In this document: positions 1-7,120 of the stretch, one piece after another
How positions within the stretch are numbered: the stretch's first letter is position 1
Layout: the number at the start of each line of letters is the position of its first letter
Source: Microbispora rosea
GTDB taxonomy: Bacteria > Actinomycetota > Actinomycetes > Streptosporangiales > Streptosporangiaceae
DNA length: 64,000 nucleotides
Direction: 5' to 3'
Assembly: GCF_900156315.1 (NCBI RefSeq)
Contig: NZ_FTNI01000005.1
Span: 124,001 to 188,000, forward strand
Translations under genes and position numbers: made by a program
The notes under the pieces: model-generated
Databases searched by the model: none
The model's input: the letters and a program-made list of their open reading frames with translations, nothing else
What the model was told of the DNA's origin: nothing

Positions 1-264
1 CTCCACACTCCCGGGCACGCTCCCGGCGCCTGCTGCTTCCACGCGCCCGGCCTCGGCGTCGTCTTCACCGGCGACACCCTGTTCCAGGGCGGTCCCGGCG
101 CGACCGGCCGCTCGTTCTCCGACTTCGGCGTGATCATCGACTCCATCCGCGACCGCCTGCTGGCCCTGCCGCCCGAGACCGTCGTCCACACCGGTCACGG
201 CGACAGCACGACGATCGGCGCGGAGCTGCCGCACCTCGACGAGTGGATCCGCCGGGGCCACTGA
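1..264 (+). CDS. MBL-fold metallohydrolase, C-terminal part
   Basis: The 3' end of a metallo-beta-lactamase-fold hydrolase, cut off by the window start. The visible 87 residues include HTPGHAPG, then FTGDTLF with the bridging Asp, then a run ending VVHTGHGDSTTIG and a TGA stop. This order is typical of glyoxalase II-like or YcbL-like hydrolases, whose metal ligands are the first His, the GDTLF Asp and the GHG His. The N-terminal HxHxDH motif lies outside the window, so the exact subfamily and substrate cannot be assigned. Confidence 0.85.
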   Translation, partial: LHTPGHAPGACCFHAPGLGVVFTGDTLFQGGPGATGRSFSDFGVIIDSIRDRLLALPPETVVHTGHGDSTTIGAELPHLDEWIRRGH

Positions 265-375
265 CAACCCCGGGCCTTCGCGCGGGGTCTTGACGATCAC
301 ACGCTCCGCGGCCGACACTCACGAGACCGATCCACTCCGCTCCCGACATCGTCGGGGCGGAGCGGGTCTCCTGAT

Positions 376-387
376 GTTAGCGCTAAC
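376..387. promoter_or_regulatory. LacI-type operator upstream of GH43 gene
   Basis: A perfect 12-base palindrome, GTTAGCGCTAAC, with the central CG pair typical of LacI/GalR operators. It lies 37 bases before the ATG of the GH43 gene, where a bound repressor would block transcription. Three related sites occur at 4299, 4365 and 11995. Confidence 0.75.
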
Positions 388-424
388 GAGGCCGATGGTC
401 CCGGGCCGCCGGTCGGGAGAGACG

Positions 425-3316
425 ATGCCCAGCCGCACCACCCCCCTACGACGCCTCCCACGCCTCTCTCGGCTCGCGCTCGCGGCCGCGGCCGTGCTGT
501 CCCTGGTGGCGGGCCCGCTCGTGACCCCGGCGCACGCGGCCGGCGAGACGGAACCGTCCGGCCTGCTGCTGCGGTACACGTTCGACGAGACGGGCGGCAC
601 CGTCGTCCACGACGCCTCGGGCCACGGCAACGACGGCGGCTACGAGCGGACGCCCGCCTTCGGCCGGGGCGTCGAGGGCGGCTCGTTCGCGATGTCCGGA
701 GGGCCGTCCTCGTCCACCACCGCGCCGTACGTGAAGATCCCGAACGGCGTGCTGAAGGGCCTCGGCGGCGTCACCGTCGCCACCTACGTGAAGTGGAACG
801 CCTCCACGACGGTGAACCAGTGGCTGTACGGTCTCGGCCCGGACAGCACCAAGTATCTGTTCACCTCGCCGTACAACGGCGGCAAGACCCTCTACTCGGC
901 GATCACGGCGGGCGGCTGGCAGGCCGAGTCGAAGCTGTCCGGCGGCGCGGCCCTGCCGGGCGGCGCCTGGAAGCACGTCGCGGTGACCGTCGACGGCGAC
1001 AGCAGGACCGCCGTCATGTACCTCGACGGCATCGAGGCGGCGCGCGCGACCGACGTGCCGGTCACGCCCTCCGACCTGTACGACGCGACCAAGGACCACA
1101 CGGGGTACATCGGGAAGTCGCTCTACGCGGCCGACCCCTACTTCGCCGGCGAGGTGGACGACTTCCGGATCTACGACCACGCGCTGTCGGCGACCGAGGT
1201 GCTCCGGGTCTCCGGCAACACGGCGGCCGTCGGCGCGGCCACGCTGCCCGAGCTCAAGGTCCCGGCGATCGTGGACGGCACGAACGGCAGGATCGTCCTG
1301 CCGGTGAAGGAGGGCACCGACCTCAGCCGGCTCGCCCCCGCGTTCACCCTGGTCCCGGGAGCGAGCATCAGTCCCGCCTCCGGCACCGTGCGCGACCTGT
1401 CCGAGCCGGTCACCTACACCGTCACCGGCTCCGACGGCGCCCGGCGAACGTGGACGGTCGAGGCGCGGGTGATGAGGAGCCCGGTGCTCCCCGGCCTGTA
1501 CGCCGACCCGAACATCGCCGTCTTCGGCGACACGTTCTGGATGTATCCGACCACCGACGGCTTCGCCGGCTGGAGCGGCACGCAGTTCCACGCGTTCTCG
1601 TCCAAGGACCTCGTCCACTGGACCGACCACGGCGTCGTCCTCGACCTCGGACCCGACGTGACCTGGGCCGACAACAGCGCCTGGGCGCCGACGATCGCCG
1701 AGCGGAACGGCACCTACTACTTCTACTTCAGCGGCGGCATGGCCACCGGCGACACCGGCAAACACCTCGGCGTCGCCGTGTCCGACTCGCCGGCCGGGCC
1801 GTTCAAGGACGCCCTGGGCAAGCCGCTGGTGGCGGCCGGGACCTACAGCGGCCAGATGATCGACTCCGACGTGTTCGTCGACGACGACGGCCAGGCCTAC
1901 CTCTACTGGGGCAACGGAAACTCCTACCAGGTGCCGCTGAACGACGACATGGTGTCGTTCGACCCCGCCAAGGTGAAGACGTACAAGCCGAGCGGCTACA
2001 ACGAGGGCTCGTTCGTCTTCGAGCGCGGCGGGATCTACTACTTCATGTGGTCGGAGAACGACACGCGCGACGAGAACTACCAGGTCGCGTACGCCACCGG
2101 CGCCTCGCCGCTCGGCCCGTGGACCAAGCGGGGCGTGATCCTGCAGAAGGACCTGTCCCTCGGGATCAGGGGCACCGGCCACCACTCCGTCGTACGGGTG
2201 CCGGGCACCGACGACTGGTACATCGCCTATCACCGCTTCGCCGTCCCCGGCGGCGACGGCACCCACCGGGAGACCACCATCGACCGGATGGAGTTCGACG
2301 AGAACGGCCTGATCAAGAAGGTCGTGCCGACGCTGGAGAGCGTCGCCCCGGTGTCGGTCGCGAACGCCGGGCCGGACGCCGAGGGCCGCGAGGGGTCCCC
2401 CATCCGGCTGGCGGGATCGGCCACCGGCGCGGCGAAGTGGAGCTACGCGCCCGGCGAGGGCGCCGGCTCCGGCGCGACCTGCTCCTTCTCGGATCCCGCC
2501 GCCGCTGAGACCGCCCTCACCTGCGACGACGACGGGACCTACACCGTCACGCTGACCTCCGGCCGCAGCCGCGACACCGCGAAGGTGACCGTCGCCAACG
2601 CGGTTCCGAAGACCGGGGACGTCGTCACGCCCACCGGCCCGGTCGAGGCCGGCACGCGCGTGACCCTCTCGGTCCCGGTCACCGACCGGGGCGCGAACGA
2701 CGTGCTCACCTGCGCGGTGGACTGGAAGGACGGGACCACCTCGTCCGGCGATGTCGACGGCGGGACGTGCACGGCCCGGCGCACCTACGCGAAGCCCGGT
2801 GTGTACGAGCCCGTCGTCACCGTCGCCGACGACGACGGCGCGACCGCCACGGCCACGGGCCGTCCCGTGGTCGTGTACGACCGGGACGCCGGCTTCGTCA
2901 CCGGCGGCGGCTGGATCGACTCGCCCGCGGGCGCCTACCGCGCCAACCCCGCGCTGACCGGTCAGGCCACCTTCGGGTTCGCGGCCAGGTACGTGAAGAA
3001 CGCCTCCGGCAAGGACCACGCGGTTCCGATCGGTGACACGACCTTCTCGTTCCAGGCCGGGCGGCTGAGCTTCCGGTCCACGGCGTACGACTGGCTCGTG
3101 GTCGCGGGCGGAGAGGTCCGGTATCGCGGCATCGGGACGATCGGCGGCACCGGGCGGTACGGCTTCGAGGTCGTCGCCCGCGACGGCGACACCGGCGACG
3201 GGGACGGCGTGGACCGCTTCGCCGTCCGGATCTGGGACGAGAGGACCGGTGACCTGATCTACCAGAACGGAGCCGGTGACGTGGCCCACGGCAGCGTCGT
3301 CGTGCACGCGAAGTAG
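425..3316 (+). CDS. Secreted GH43-family glycosidase with LamG and PKD-like domains
   Basis: A 963-residue exported glycoside hydrolase, probably acting on arabinan or arabinoxylan side chains. Order: Sec signal peptide (1-38, ending AHA), LamG/concanavalin-like domain (about 45-265), a small beta domain (270-348), a five-bladed GH43 catalytic domain (about 350-640), two Ig/PKD-like domains (about 645-865) and a C-terminal beta domain starting near GFVTGGGW. GH43 catalytic residues visible are Asp361 in YADPN (base), Asp480 in the IDSD segment (pKa modulator) and Glu527 in NEGSF (acid). The ATG at 425 has GGAGAG just upstream and gives a clean signal peptide; the frame is open further 5' but has no signal there. 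A LacI-type operator lies at 376. The substrate is inferred from the GH51 neighbour and shared operator; GH43 also includes xylosidases. Confidence 0.88.
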   Translation: MPSRTTPLRRLPRLSRLALAAAAVLSLVAGPLVTPAHAAGETEPSGLLLRYTFDETGGTVVHDASGHGNDGGYERTPAFGRGVEGGSFAMSGGPSSSTTAPYVKIPNGVLKGLGGVTVATYVKWNASTTVNQWLYGLGPDSTKYLFTSPYNGGKTLYSAITAGGWQAESKLSGGAALPGGAWKHVAVTVDGDSRTAVMYLDGIEAARATDVPVTPSDLYDATKDHTGYIGKSLYAADPYFAGEVDDFRIYDHALSATEVLRVSGNTAAVGAATLPELKVPAIVDGTNGRIVLPVKEGTDLSRLAPAFTLVPGASISPASGTVRDLSEPVTYTVTGSDGARRTWTVEARVMRSPVLPGLYADPNIAVFGDTFWMYPTTDGFAGWSGTQFHAFSSKDLVHWTDHGVVLDLGPDVTWADNSAWAPTIAERNGTYYFYFSGGMATGDTGKHLGVAVSDSPAGPFKDALGKPLVAAGTYSGQMIDSDVFVDDDGQAYLYWGNGNSYQVPLNDDMVSFDPAKVKTYKPSGYNEGSFVFERGGIYYFMWSENDTRDENYQVAYATGASPLGPWTKRGVILQKDLSLGIRGTGHHSVVRVPGTDDWYIAYHRFAVPGGDGTHRETTIDRMEFDENGLIKKVVPTLESVAPVSVANAGPDAEGREGSPIRLAGSATGAAKWSYAPGEGAGSGATCSFSDPAAAETALTCDDDGTYTVTLTSGRSRDTAKVTVANAVPKTGDVVTPTGPVEAGTRVTLSVPVTDRGANDVLTCAVDWKDGTTSSGDVDGGTCTARRTYAKPGVYEPVVTVADDDGATATATGRPVVVYDRDAGFVTGGGWIDSPAGAYRANPALTGQATFGFAARYVKNASGKDHAVPIGDTTFSFQAGRLSFRSTAYDWLVVAGGEVRYRGIGTIGGTGRYGFEVVARDGDTGDGDGVDRFAVRIWDERTGDLIYQNGAGDVAHGSVVVHAK

Positions 3317-3334
3317 GTCGTGCACGCGAAGCAG
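3299..3334. repeat. Tandem 18-bp duplication across the GH43 stop codon
   Basis: Two 18-base units, each starting GTCGTGCACGCGAAG, follow one another. The first ends in the TAG stop and the second has CAG in its place. It looks like a recent slippage duplication of the last codons of the GH43 gene. Confidence 0.7.
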
Positions 3335-3341
3335 CGCGCGC

Positions 3342-4166
3342 CTACCGCGCCACCCGGACGCCGGTGACGGCGAAGCGCTCGACCTCCGCCACATGACCGC
3401 CGGTGCCGGCGACGAGGGTGAGCGTGCGGCCCGGGTCCGCGCGGAAGGTCACGGTGGCGGACCAGGGGGCGTCGTCCCCTCCGGCCGAGACGCAGCAGCG
3501 CTCGCCGAGGGGGCGGGTGCTCCCGATCGCGCGTACCTGCACCCGGACGCTCTCGTCCACCCCGGTGATCCTGCCGCCCACCGTGACGGGGGACGAGACG
3601 AGGGCGCCGTACCGGGGCGTGGTGAGGGAGAAGGTGGTGTCGTCGGTGCCCACCACCTCCCACGGCGCGTCCGGCCCCGTGCCGAACCTGACCAGGTGGA
3701 TGACGGCGGCGATGCCGGGCCGCCCGCCGCCCTCTCCGCGGATGCCGACCGAGACGCGGGCGTCCGCACCGGTCACCGTGCGCTTGACCACCCGGTCGAC
3801 ACCGGTGAAGCCCAGGAATCCCTGCGTGAAGGAGAGCGCGGTGCGCTCCGCGTCCAGGTGCCAGGGCTGGTGGCCGCCCGAGCGGTAGCTCTCCTGCCAG
3901 TCCCGCGCCTGTCTCTCGTCGGCGAACGGCCACAACGGCTGGTAGCGGCCCGCCACGAGGGAACCCGCGGTGGTTGTGGCGGAGGGGGTGGGGGAGGTGG
4001 CCGCCGGGCTGCTCTGCCGGACGGTCGCCGTGCCGGTCGCCGTGCCGGTCGCCGTGCCGCTCCCTGGGCCGGATCCGCACGCGCCCGCCAGCAGGCCGAG
4101 CGCGGTCAGCACGGCGGGGGCCCACCTGGCCCGGCCCGCCCGGCCGTTCGTCACGCCGCGAGTCAC
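3342..4166 (-). CDS. Lipoprotein with Gmad2 immunoglobulin-like domain
   Basis: A 274-residue exported lipoprotein. The GTG start at 4166 has GGGAG 8 bases upstream and gives a short N-terminus running into LLAGAC, a good lipobox with the Cys near residue 30. A Thr/Ser/Pro-rich linker with GTAT repeats follows, then a globular domain. The C-terminal ~100 residues (from SSPVTVGG through WSATVTFR to a beta-rich end) resemble the Gmad2 Ig-like domain of spore-germination and bacterial surface proteins. An ATG at 4208 is possible but lacks a ribosome site. It is divergent from the GH51 gene, with two LacI-type operators between, so it may belong to the same regulon, perhaps as a surface sugar-binding partner (inference). 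Its 3' end converges on the GH43 gene 25 bases away. Confidence 0.75.
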   Translation of the reverse strand: MTRGVTNGRAGRARWAPAVLTALGLLAGACGSGPGSGTATGTATGTATVRQSSPAATSPTPSATTTAGSLVAGRYQPLWPFADERQARDWQESYRSGGHQPWHLDAERTALSFTQGFLGFTGVDRVVKRTVTGADARVSVGIRGEGGGRPGIAAVIHLVRFGTGPDAPWEVVGTDDTTFSLTTPRYGALVSSPVTVGGRITGVDESVRVQVRAIGSTRPLGERCCVSAGGDDAPWSATVTFRADPGRTLTLVAGTGGHVAEVERFAVTGVRVAR

Positions 4167-4259
4167 GATGCGCGCTCCCGCTCCCAGAGGTTCCTTGACT
4201 GAGAGCATGCCCGGCCGGATGGCGGGCATTCCCTGCACGAGGGTGCCGGCTCGGTCCAG

Positions 4260-4278
4260 GGGACGCCGTCGGCGTCCC
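4260..4278. repeat. 8-bp inverted repeat in divergent promoter region
   Basis: GGGACGCC, a 3-base gap, then GGCGTCCC. It lies in the 5' untranslated region of the lipoprotein gene between its start and the operator at 4299. It may fold in the leader RNA; no function is evident. Confidence 0.45.
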
Positions 4279-4298
4279 GAGGGGAGATCGACTACGAC

Positions 4299-4312
4299 TG
4301 TTAGCGGTAACA
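4299..4312. promoter_or_regulatory. LacI-type operator in lipoprotein/GH51 intergenic region
   Basis: TGTTAGCGGTAACA has perfect TGTTA/TAACA arms around a four-base centre. It is one of two sites, about 66 bases centre to centre, between the divergent lipoprotein and GH51 genes. That spacing is close to six helical turns and would permit cooperative binding or a small loop (inference). Confidence 0.75.
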
Positions 4313-4350
4313 GCGGATGCGTCAAGGGTCGGGTTTTCCGGGGCGAGATC

Positions 4351-4379
4351 TTGACCAGAGGCAATGCGAACGCTAACAA
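4351..4379 (+). promoter_or_regulatory. Probable promoter of GH51 gene
   Basis: TTGACC at 4351-4356, a 17-base spacer and TAACAA at 4374-4379 form a plausible sigma-70-type promoter. Its -10 overlaps the operator at 4365-4378, as expected for repression by steric block. It was picked by eye and has not been scored. Confidence 0.45.
4365..4378. promoter_or_regulatory. LacI-type operator overlapping GH51 promoter
   Basis: TGCGAACGCTAACA matches the consensus TGTTAGCGCTAACA fully in its right half and only partly in its left half. It covers the probable -10 of the GH51 promoter, 40 bases before the start codon. Confidence 0.65.
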
Positions 4380-4417
4380 TCAGCCCGCGAGACCCCTGCC
4401 TGCTGAAGGAGATGTTC

Positions 4418-5926
4418 GTGCTCCAGGCACAGCTGACCATCGATCCCGCCCACCGTGTGGCCCCCGTACGGCGCCGCACGTTCGGCACGTTCGTCGAGCA
4501 CCTCGGCCGCTGCGTTTACACCGGCATCTACGAGCCCGGCCACCCCACGGCGGACGAGGAGGGGTTCCGCGGCGACGTGCTCGCGCTCACCCGCGAGCTC
4601 GGCGTGAGCACCGTGCGCTACCCCGGCGGCAACTTCGTCTCCGGCTACCGCTGGGAGGACGGCATCGGCCCGCGCGAGCAGCGCCCCCGGCGGCTCGACC
4701 TCGCCTGGCACAGCACCGAGACCAACGAGATCGGCATCGACGAGTTCATCCGGTGGACCCGGGTGGCCGGCCTTGAGCCGATGATGGCGGTCAACCTCGG
4801 CACCCGAGGCGTGCAGGAGGCCGTGGACCTCCTCGAATACTGCAACATCCCGTCCGGCACTGCGCTGTCGGACCTGCGGATCGCCAACGGCGCCAAGGAT
4901 CCGCACGACATCCGCATGTGGTGCCTGGGCAACGAGATGGACGGCCCCTGGCAGATCGGGCACAAGACCGCCCTCGAGTACGGCAGGATCGCCGCCGAGA
5001 CCGCCCGGGCCATGCGCATGGTCGACCCCAGTCTGGAACTGGTCGCCTGCGGCAGCTCCGGCTCCTCCATGCCGACCTTCGGCACCTGGGAGGCGACCGT
5101 GCTGGAGGAGACCTACGACCTGGTCGACCACATCTCCTGTCACGCCTACTACGAGGAGAAGGACGGCGACCTCGCCGGTTTCCTGGCCTGCGCCAGCGAC
5201 ATGGAGCACTTCATCTCCACGGTCGTCTCCACGGCCGACCAGGTGGGGGCCAAACTCGGCTCCCGCAAGAAGATCTCCGTCTCCTTCGACGAGTGGAACG
5301 TCTGGTACCTGAGCCGCGTCCAGGCGGCGGAGCCCGGGCAGGACTGGCCGGTCGCGCCGCCGCTCCTGGAGGACCACTACCACCTCGCCGACGCCGTGGC
5401 CTTCGGCAGCCTGCTCATCACGCTGCTGCGGCACAGCGACCGGGTCGCGGCGGCCTGCATGGCCCAGCTCGTGAACGTGATCGCGCCCATCATGACCGAG
5501 CCGGGCGGCCGGGCCTGGCGGCAGACGACCTTCCACCCGTTCGCGCAGGCGGCACGGCACGCCAAGGGCGACGTCGTCCGGGTCGAGCCCGTCTGCCCGA
5601 CGTACGAGACGGCCGAGTTCGGCGCGGTGCCCGTGCTCCACGCGGTCGCCACCCGGGACGAGACGGAGACGACGCTGTTCGTGGTGAACAGGTCGACGGC
5701 CGAGCCGGTGGAGCTGGAGCTCGACGCGGGGGCGCTGGGCGCGGGCACGGGCGCCGTGCGGATCGTCGAGGCGACGACGCTCACCCACGAGGACGTCTAC
5801 GCCCGCAACACCGCCGACGACCCCGATCGGGTGGCGCCCCGCCCCAACACGAGCCACCGGAGCGATCCGCTCCGGATCGTGCTGCCGCCGGTCTCCTGGA
5901 ACGTGATCAGGCTGTCGCGGGCCTGA
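4418..5926 (+). CDS. abfA: Alpha-L-arabinofuranosidase, GH51
   Basis: A 502-residue cytosolic enzyme that releases terminal arabinofuranose from arabino-oligosaccharides. The GH51 catalytic pair is clear: acid/base Glu173 in GNEMDGPWQIG and nucleophile Glu292 in SFDEWNVWY. RYPGGNF and CHAYYEE are further family motifs. There is no signal peptide. Length matches typical actinobacterial GH51 enzymes. An ATG at 4412 directly abuts AAGGAG (4406-4411) with no spacing, so the in-frame GTG at 4418, six bases after the ribosome site, is the better start. It probably finishes arabinan breakdown begun outside the cell by the GH43 enzyme. LacI-type operators at 4299 and 4365 suggest sugar-induced expression. 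A strong hairpin follows the stop. Confidence 0.93.
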   Translation: MLQAQLTIDPAHRVAPVRRRTFGTFVEHLGRCVYTGIYEPGHPTADEEGFRGDVLALTRELGVSTVRYPGGNFVSGYRWEDGIGPREQRPRRLDLAWHSTETNEIGIDEFIRWTRVAGLEPMMAVNLGTRGVQEAVDLLEYCNIPSGTALSDLRIANGAKDPHDIRMWCLGNEMDGPWQIGHKTALEYGRIAAETARAMRMVDPSLELVACGSSGSSMPTFGTWEATVLEETYDLVDHISCHAYYEEKDGDLAGFLACASDMEHFISTVVSTADQVGAKLGSRKKISVSFDEWNVWYLSRVQAAEPGQDWPVAPPLLEDHYHLADAVAFGSLLITLLRHSDRVAAACMAQLVNVIAPIMTEPGGRAWRQTTFHPFAQAARHAKGDVVRVEPVCPTYETAEFGAVPVLHAVATRDETETTLFVVNRSTAEPVELELDAGALGAGTGAVRIVEATTLTHEDVYARNTADDPDRVAPRPNTSHRSDPLRIVLPPVSWNVIRLSRA

Positions 5927-5945
5927 CCGGCGGCAGCCTCACACC

Positions 5946-5981
5946 CGGCCGCGCGGGGGACCGTCGTCCCCCGCGCGGCCG
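5946..5981 (+). terminator. Strong hairpin terminator after GH51 gene
   Basis: A perfect 16-bp stem (5946-5961 with 5966-5981) around a CGTC loop, almost entirely G/C. There is no T-tract, as is common for actinobacterial terminators. It separates the GH51 gene from the stress-protein gene. Confidence 0.8.
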
Positions 5982-6134
5982 CTGTGCGGAGCGCGCCGGG
6001 CCCGGGCGGGCGGAAGTCCCTCCGCTTGAGGACTTTCGTCTGCTGCGCCGTGGGCGGCGGACACGGTGCGATGGTGGCCGGGAGCGCTGACCCTCGCGCG
6101 TCCGCGTACCGCTTGAGCACAGGAGGAGAAGTAC

Positions 6135-7004
6135 ATGTCCGGACAGATCGTCGTGGCCGTCGATGGATCGAAGCCGGCGACGGCGGCGCTGGAGTGGGCG
6201 GCGGACGACGCGCGGCGCCGGGAGGCCGCACTGCGGATCGTCCACGTGCGAGAGCCGTGGGCGCACGAATACCCGTTCCACGCCGTCGAGGGCTTCGCCC
6301 AGTCCTACAGCGAGTTCTGCGAGGGCGTGCTCGCGGCGGCGGCCGCCCGGGCCCGGGAGCTCGCCCCCGGCCTGGAGGTGACCACGGAGCTCGCCGAGGG
6401 GACGGTCGTCGAGACCCTGCGCGCCGCATCGGCCGCCGCCGACGCCCTCGTGGTCGGCAGCCGGGGGATGGGCGGCTTCTCCGGCCTGGTCCTGGGCTCC
6501 GTCGGCCTCGGCCTGACCGGTCACGCGGAGGTCCCGGTCGTGGTGGTGCGCAAACCGCACCGGGACGAGTACCACGAGGTCGTCGTCGGCTTCGACGGAT
6601 CACCTCATTCCGAGGCGGCTCTGCAGTTCGCCTTCGAGGAGGCCCGGGCCCGGCGCGGGCGGGTGCACGCGGTGTACGCCTGGGAGATGCCGATGGTGTC
6701 GCCCTTCGCGGTCGGCTACGGGCTGGCGCTCCAGGAGATATTCGACAACGAGTGCCGGGCGGCGCGGCTGCGGCTCGCGCCGTGGCGCGACAAGCACCCG
6801 GACGTCCCGCTCGTCGAGTCGGCGGTCTGCGGCCACCCGGTCCCGGCGCTGGCCGAGGCCTCGCTCGTCGCCGACCTCGTGGTCGTCGGCTCCCGCGGAC
6901 TGGGCGGAGTGCGCGGCGCCCTGATCGGCTCGGTCAGCCACGCCGTGCTGCACCGCGCGCACTGCCCCGTCGCGGTCGTACGGCCCCGCGACGGCTTGTC
7001 CTGA
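6135..7004 (+). CDS. Universal stress protein, two tandem Usp domains
   Basis: A 289-residue cytosolic protein made of two UspA domains (about 1-142 and 148-286). Both carry the Walker-like ATP-binding signature: VVGSRGMGGFSGLVLGSVG in the first and VVGSRGLGGVRGALIGSVS in the second. Each begins with a beta strand and an Asp-Gly-Ser (VAVDGS, VGFDGS). AGGAGG sits eight bases before the ATG. Tandem Usp proteins of this size are common in actinobacteria under hypoxia or stress control. It looks monocistronic, between two hairpins. The precise role is unknown. Confidence 0.92.
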   Translation: MSGQIVVAVDGSKPATAALEWAADDARRREAALRIVHVREPWAHEYPFHAVEGFAQSYSEFCEGVLAAAAARARELAPGLEVTTELAEGTVVETLRAASAAADALVVGSRGMGGFSGLVLGSVGLGLTGHAEVPVVVVRKPHRDEYHEVVVGFDGSPHSEAALQFAFEEARARRGRVHAVYAWEMPMVSPFAVGYGLALQEIFDNECRAARLRLAPWRDKHPDVPLVESAVCGHPVPALAEASLVADLVVVGSRGLGGVRGALIGSVSHAVLHRAHCPVAVVRPRDGLS

Positions 7005-7059
7005 CCGGCGATGCCCGCGTGCGACCGAGGGCGCGAACGTATCGGTGTGCAGGGTGCCG

Positions 7060-7087
7060 CAGGGCGGCAGGATCCGCTGCCGCCCTG
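7060..7087. terminator. Bidirectional hairpin between convergent genes
   Basis: CAGGGCGGCAG (7060-7070) pairs with CTGCCGCCCTG (7077-7087), an 11-bp stem with a 6-base loop. It lies between the 3' ends of the stress-protein gene (+) and the GH95 gene (-) and probably terminates both. Confidence 0.75.
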
Positions 7088-7120
7088 ACACTCCCTTCCG
7101 TCCTGCCCGGGTCGGCCAGG

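Noticed and set aside
446-3394. Long open frame antisense to the GH43 gene
   Set aside because: It consists of Arg/Gly/Val/His-rich sequence with no domain, the standard shadow of a GC-rich coding strand.
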